In this document: piece by piece, positions 61,717 through 64,000 of the stretch | Position numbering within the stretch: position 1 is the stretch's first letter | Layout of the letters: each line of letters starts with the position of its first letter | NCBI GenBank assembly: GCA_964533935.1 | Contig: CAZHOG010000003.1 | Span: 60,761-124,760, forward strand | Source: RUG14121 sp964533935 | Lineage (GTDB): Bacteria; Bacillota_I; Bacilli_A; RF39; UBA660 | Direction: 5' to 3' | Length of the DNA stretch: 64,000 nt | Made by a program: the position numbers and the translations under genes | Notes under the pieces: model-generated | What the model was told of the DNA's origin: nothing | The model's input: the letters and a program-made list of their open reading frames with translations, nothing else | The model's database searches: none

Positions 61717-63447
61717 TCTTTCATACAAACCATATAGCATTAATTTATTATTAAATAAATCTTGATGTTTATTTATAAATTCATCGGATGCTACTGCTAT
61801 ATAAATATAATCATAATCTTTAGTAATTTCTTTAATATCCAAGTCAGAATACTCTTTTAAATTAATATATCCATTATTCGTAGTAATATTATTTGCATAA
61901 TATTTAATACGATAATTAAATTCACCTTCAGTATCATTAGCAATTATAAATACTTTGCTATTATCTTTCACTTTAATATCATTTGCACACTTTTCATATA
62001 AACTCATAACATCTTTCTTTAAAGCTGGTATTAATTTACGATAATTATTATAATTAATTACTAATAAACCTACTAAACAAACAATTATTATTCGTTCTTT
62101 AAAATAATAAGTCATTATTATAAAAATAATAGTTAAAGATATTAAAATAAATGTCGGCATATATCTATTAAATGATGATAATGTTGGACCTTCTATATTT
62201 CCAAAACAAAAAACATATAAAAACATCATTACAAGTAGATATCCAATTGAACCAATGGTTAAAGTAAAGTTTATATTTAATAGCTTAAATACTCCTGTTT
62301 TATTCTTTAATAAATACGTTAATATTAACAATGTAATAAACACAAATACTGTTAAAAAAGAATAACTCAATTTTATTTTTGATGTTGTAAGATTTTTAGA
62401 TGTAGTTGCTTTAATATAATTATTAAACGTTTCTTTTTGATAATCTTCTAATTCATTATATGAGATGTTTTTAATATCAAATTGTCTATCAATATTTAAT
62501 GAATCAACATAATTATTCCAACCAGTATAAAAAAGTAATGGTATTATCATTGATATTATAATTGTTATTATTTTTAAAACTGGTTTATCTGTTTTCATAT
62601 TTTTAAATGGTAAGTTTATTACATAGAAAAATAATATCATCAAATATAGTGGCAGCCCTATTTGTTTAGTTAATAATAAAAATGATAAACCAGTGGTTAA
62701 TAAGAATATATTAAATATGCTAGTAATATTTCTATTAATAAATATATTCCATATTAAATAAATACATAATATAGATACAAAATAATCAGTATATATAGTA
62801 TTTATTACATTATGATTATCAAATAATAAAAATAATAAATATACACACAATAAACATGCTAAACATTTTATTATTGCTTTGAAATTTATTTTATCTTCTT
62901 TTATAAATGCTGATATCAATAATGAAAACTCAAATAAATGAAGACTTTTGATTAATGAATATTCACTATATCCACCACTGATCTTGCAATAGAATAATTC
63001 ATATAATTGTAATATAGGTGGATAATCCTTATGTACCATTAATGTTGAATTAGATACACTATAAAAACTATCTAATCTAAACATTTCTTTAATCATTACA
63101 CCCCAATGAGAAAACTCATCCCACATAGAAAATTCTCTATATAAATCAAAAATAAAAATAGATATATATATTAAAATAAAAACTATTAAACCATTAGATA
63201 AATATAATTTTTTTATATCATTTATTTTATTTTTATTAATAAATAATAAAGGAATAAACATCAATGCTAATATAATATTTAAAACTATTCCAATAATAAA
63301 TGTTTTAAATATTATTTGACTAAAAAATAAAGTAAATGCACTAATCATAAATGTTAATGGTAGACATTTAGTAAAACTTTTTTTAAAAATAATAACAAAT
63401 GATCCTGTTATCATTAAAAAGTATAATAAAGGTACTATAAAACTCAT
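61702..63447 (-). CDS. Multi-pass membrane protein, GT-C glycosyltransferase-like
   Basis: 581 residues with about 12 helices. The first large outside loop, FDLYREFSMWDEFSHWGVMIKEM (about 99-121), carries an Asp-Glu pair in the position where GT-C enzymes (ArnT/PMT class) bind a metal and a lipid-linked sugar. A loop containing HKDYPPILQLYELFY follows, similar to the D-Y-P-P motif of these proteins. The last ~80 residues form a small outside domain. It would transfer sugars from polyprenyl phosphate to a wall polymer or protein; this is inference. The ATG follows TTGGTGA. Confidence 0.7.
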   Translation of the reverse strand: MSFIVPLLYFLMITGSFVIIFKKSFTKCLPLTFMISAFTLFFSQIIFKTFIIGIVLNIILALMFIPLLFINKNKINDIKKLYLSNGLIVFILIYISIFIFDLYREFSMWDEFSHWGVMIKEMFRLDSFYSVSNSTLMVHKDYPPILQLYELFYCKISGGYSEYSLIKSLHLFEFSLLISAFIKEDKINFKAIIKCLACLLCVYLLFLLFDNHNVINTIYTDYFVSILCIYLIWNIFINRNITSIFNIFLLTTGLSFLLLTKQIGLPLYLMILFFYVINLPFKNMKTDKPVLKIITIIISMIIPLLFYTGWNNYVDSLNIDRQFDIKNISYNELEDYQKETFNNYIKATTSKNLTTSKIKLSYSFLTVFVFITLLILTYLLKNKTGVFKLLNINFTLTIGSIGYLLVMMFLYVFCFGNIEGPTLSSFNRYMPTFILISLTIIFIIMTYYFKERIIIVCLVGLLVINYNNYRKLIPALKKDVMSLYEKCANDIKVKDNSKVFIIANDTEGEFNYRIKYYANNITTNNGYINLKEYSDLDIKEITKDYDYIYIAVASDEFINKHQDLFNNKLMLYGLYERKSIQ

Positions 63448-63473
63448 ATTATCACCAAATAAAGTATAACATA

Positions 63474-63501
63474 TAAAAAGAAATTATAAATATAATTTCT
63501 T
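63474..63501 (-). terminator. Terminator of the NlpC/P60 gene
   Basis: Stem AAGAAATTATA/TATAATTTCTT, T-rich on the minus-strand side, overlapping the stop codon. Confidence 0.75.
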
Positions 63502-64000
63502 AATACCACATATCAGTTAATACTCCATCTTTTTGATAAACACTATCCATAAGCATTATATGAGTAAATGTTTTTTTAGCTTTAGCGTACGAATATTTAT
63601 TAACAACTACTCCTTTGTATTGTGGAAGAGATTCTGCAACATATAAAGTATCTTCTTGCATTCCAATTATCATAGCCATATGGCCTGAATAAGCTATTAA
63701 ATCACCGACTTTAACTAAATTAGAACTCAATGCTTCATTAATAGTTTTCTTTTCTCCTAAATCATATAAATCATCATTTATAGATATGATATCTCCAGCA
63801 CCACTATCTTTAACATCAAATCCACCATTATATAATACCCATGATATAAAACCACTACAATCAAAACCATTAGGGTATTTTACACCAGGAATAAAGCCAT
63901 AGTTTTGTGCATCTTCATATTGAGTAATTTTGCAACCCCATGATCCAGGTCCAGTAAATTTCTTTTCAATATCTTGATATTTAGAAGTACTTAAATATAA
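63500..64000 (-). CDS. NlpC/P60 family peptidoglycan endopeptidase (5' end outside window)
   Basis: An open frame of 167 codons that enters from the right edge without a start; a TTG at 63730 is internal and not the true start. YPNGFDCSGFISWVLYNGG holds the catalytic Cys, and about 75 residues on KVGDLIAYSGHMAMIIGMQ holds the catalytic His. These are the core NlpC/P60 motifs of gamma-D-Glu/meso-DAP (or Lys) endopeptidases. The C-terminal part is complete and ends at a terminator. The upstream domains (signal peptide, wall binding) are not in view. Confidence 0.85.
   Translation of the reverse strand, partial: LYLSTSKYQDIEKKFTGPGSWGCKITQYEDAQNYGFIPGVKYPNGFDCSGFISWVLYNGGFDVKDSGAGDIISINDDLYDLGEKKTINEALSSNLVKVGDLIAYSGHMAMIIGMQEDTLYVAESLPQYKGVVVNKYSYAKAKKTFTHIMLMDSVYQKDGVLTDMWY

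Noticed and set aside
1..64000. Mycoplasma-type genetic code because of the very low GC content
   Set aside because: TGA ends real genes (gerA at 3672-3674), and TGG is used for Trp throughout.

Overview
The window is a stretch of chromosome from a very AT-rich, spore-forming member of the Firmicutes (class Bacilli). The proteins look like those of the gut lineages around Erysipelotrichales and RF39, but I cannot name the genus from sequence alone. TGA is used as a stop (for example at 3672-3674) and TGG encodes Trp, so the code is standard rather than mycoplasmal. Most genes lie on the minus strand, gaps are short, and strong hairpin-plus-T-run terminators mark the transcription units. I saw no rRNA, tRNA, CRISPR array, insertion sequence or prophage, and no stretch of more than 300 bases lacks a gene.

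Layout. 1-6.9 kb: a gene remnant at the left edge, a nitroreductase, an RlmCD-type rRNA methyltransferase, a gerA-gerC-gerB germinant receptor operon on the plus strand, and a surface protein broken by a frameshift. 7-15 kb: rpoC, rpoB and an RsmC-like methyltransferase. The rpoB rifampicin pocket carries residues known as resistance alleles elsewhere. 15-23 kb: ftsK/spoIIIE, then tRNA sulfur-transfer genes (cysteine desulfurase, an HExxH protein of unknown function, thiI, and a nearby ttcA-like gene). 23-30 kb: an NPKTG-type wall-anchored protein divergent from a class B sortase with a large extra N-terminal domain, envelope and sporulation proteins (GH73-like, YunB), and a ferredoxin with a cysteine-rich tail. 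30-36 kb: dacB, an HELTH protein, spmA, spmB and rluB, which is the Bacillus spore-cortex cluster with an inserted gene, followed by a lipoprotein, small membrane proteins and uppP.

36-42.5 kb: rmuC, a VTT/DedA-type membrane protein, a rhodanese, a membrane protein ending in an Asp-Tyr repeat, a two-gene spoIIAA-sigma operon with no spoIIAB but a perfect Spo0A-box heptamer upstream, and an LCP ligase. 42.6-51.7 kb: an ABC-F ATPase, a small helix-hairpin-helix protein, a MATE transporter fused to a cytidylate-kinase-like domain behind a probable riboswitch/attenuator, a PPi-type phosphofructokinase, a rubrerythrin-perR operon with a PerR-like operator, a DUF975-CmpB fusion and a second DD-carboxypeptidase. 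52-64 kb: a VanY-type carboxypeptidase, rpsO-pnp with a DUF1653 gene overlapping the end of pnp, a hybrid histidine kinase, a PlsC acyltransferase beside a HAD-acyl-ligase fusion, a GT-C-type membrane protein, and an NlpC/P60 hydrolase cut by the right edge.

Together the genes point to an endospore former: sigma control, cortex maturation, YunB and a germinant receptor are all present, with substantial cell-wall remodelling and a compact peroxide-response unit. The strongest leads for something new are the sigma/SpoIIAA pair without its anti-sigma, the MATE-kinase fusion with its leader RNA, the HAD-ligase plus acyltransferase pair, the sortase with a cytosolic domain and its divergent substrate, and the two HExxH proteins embedded in otherwise conserved operons.
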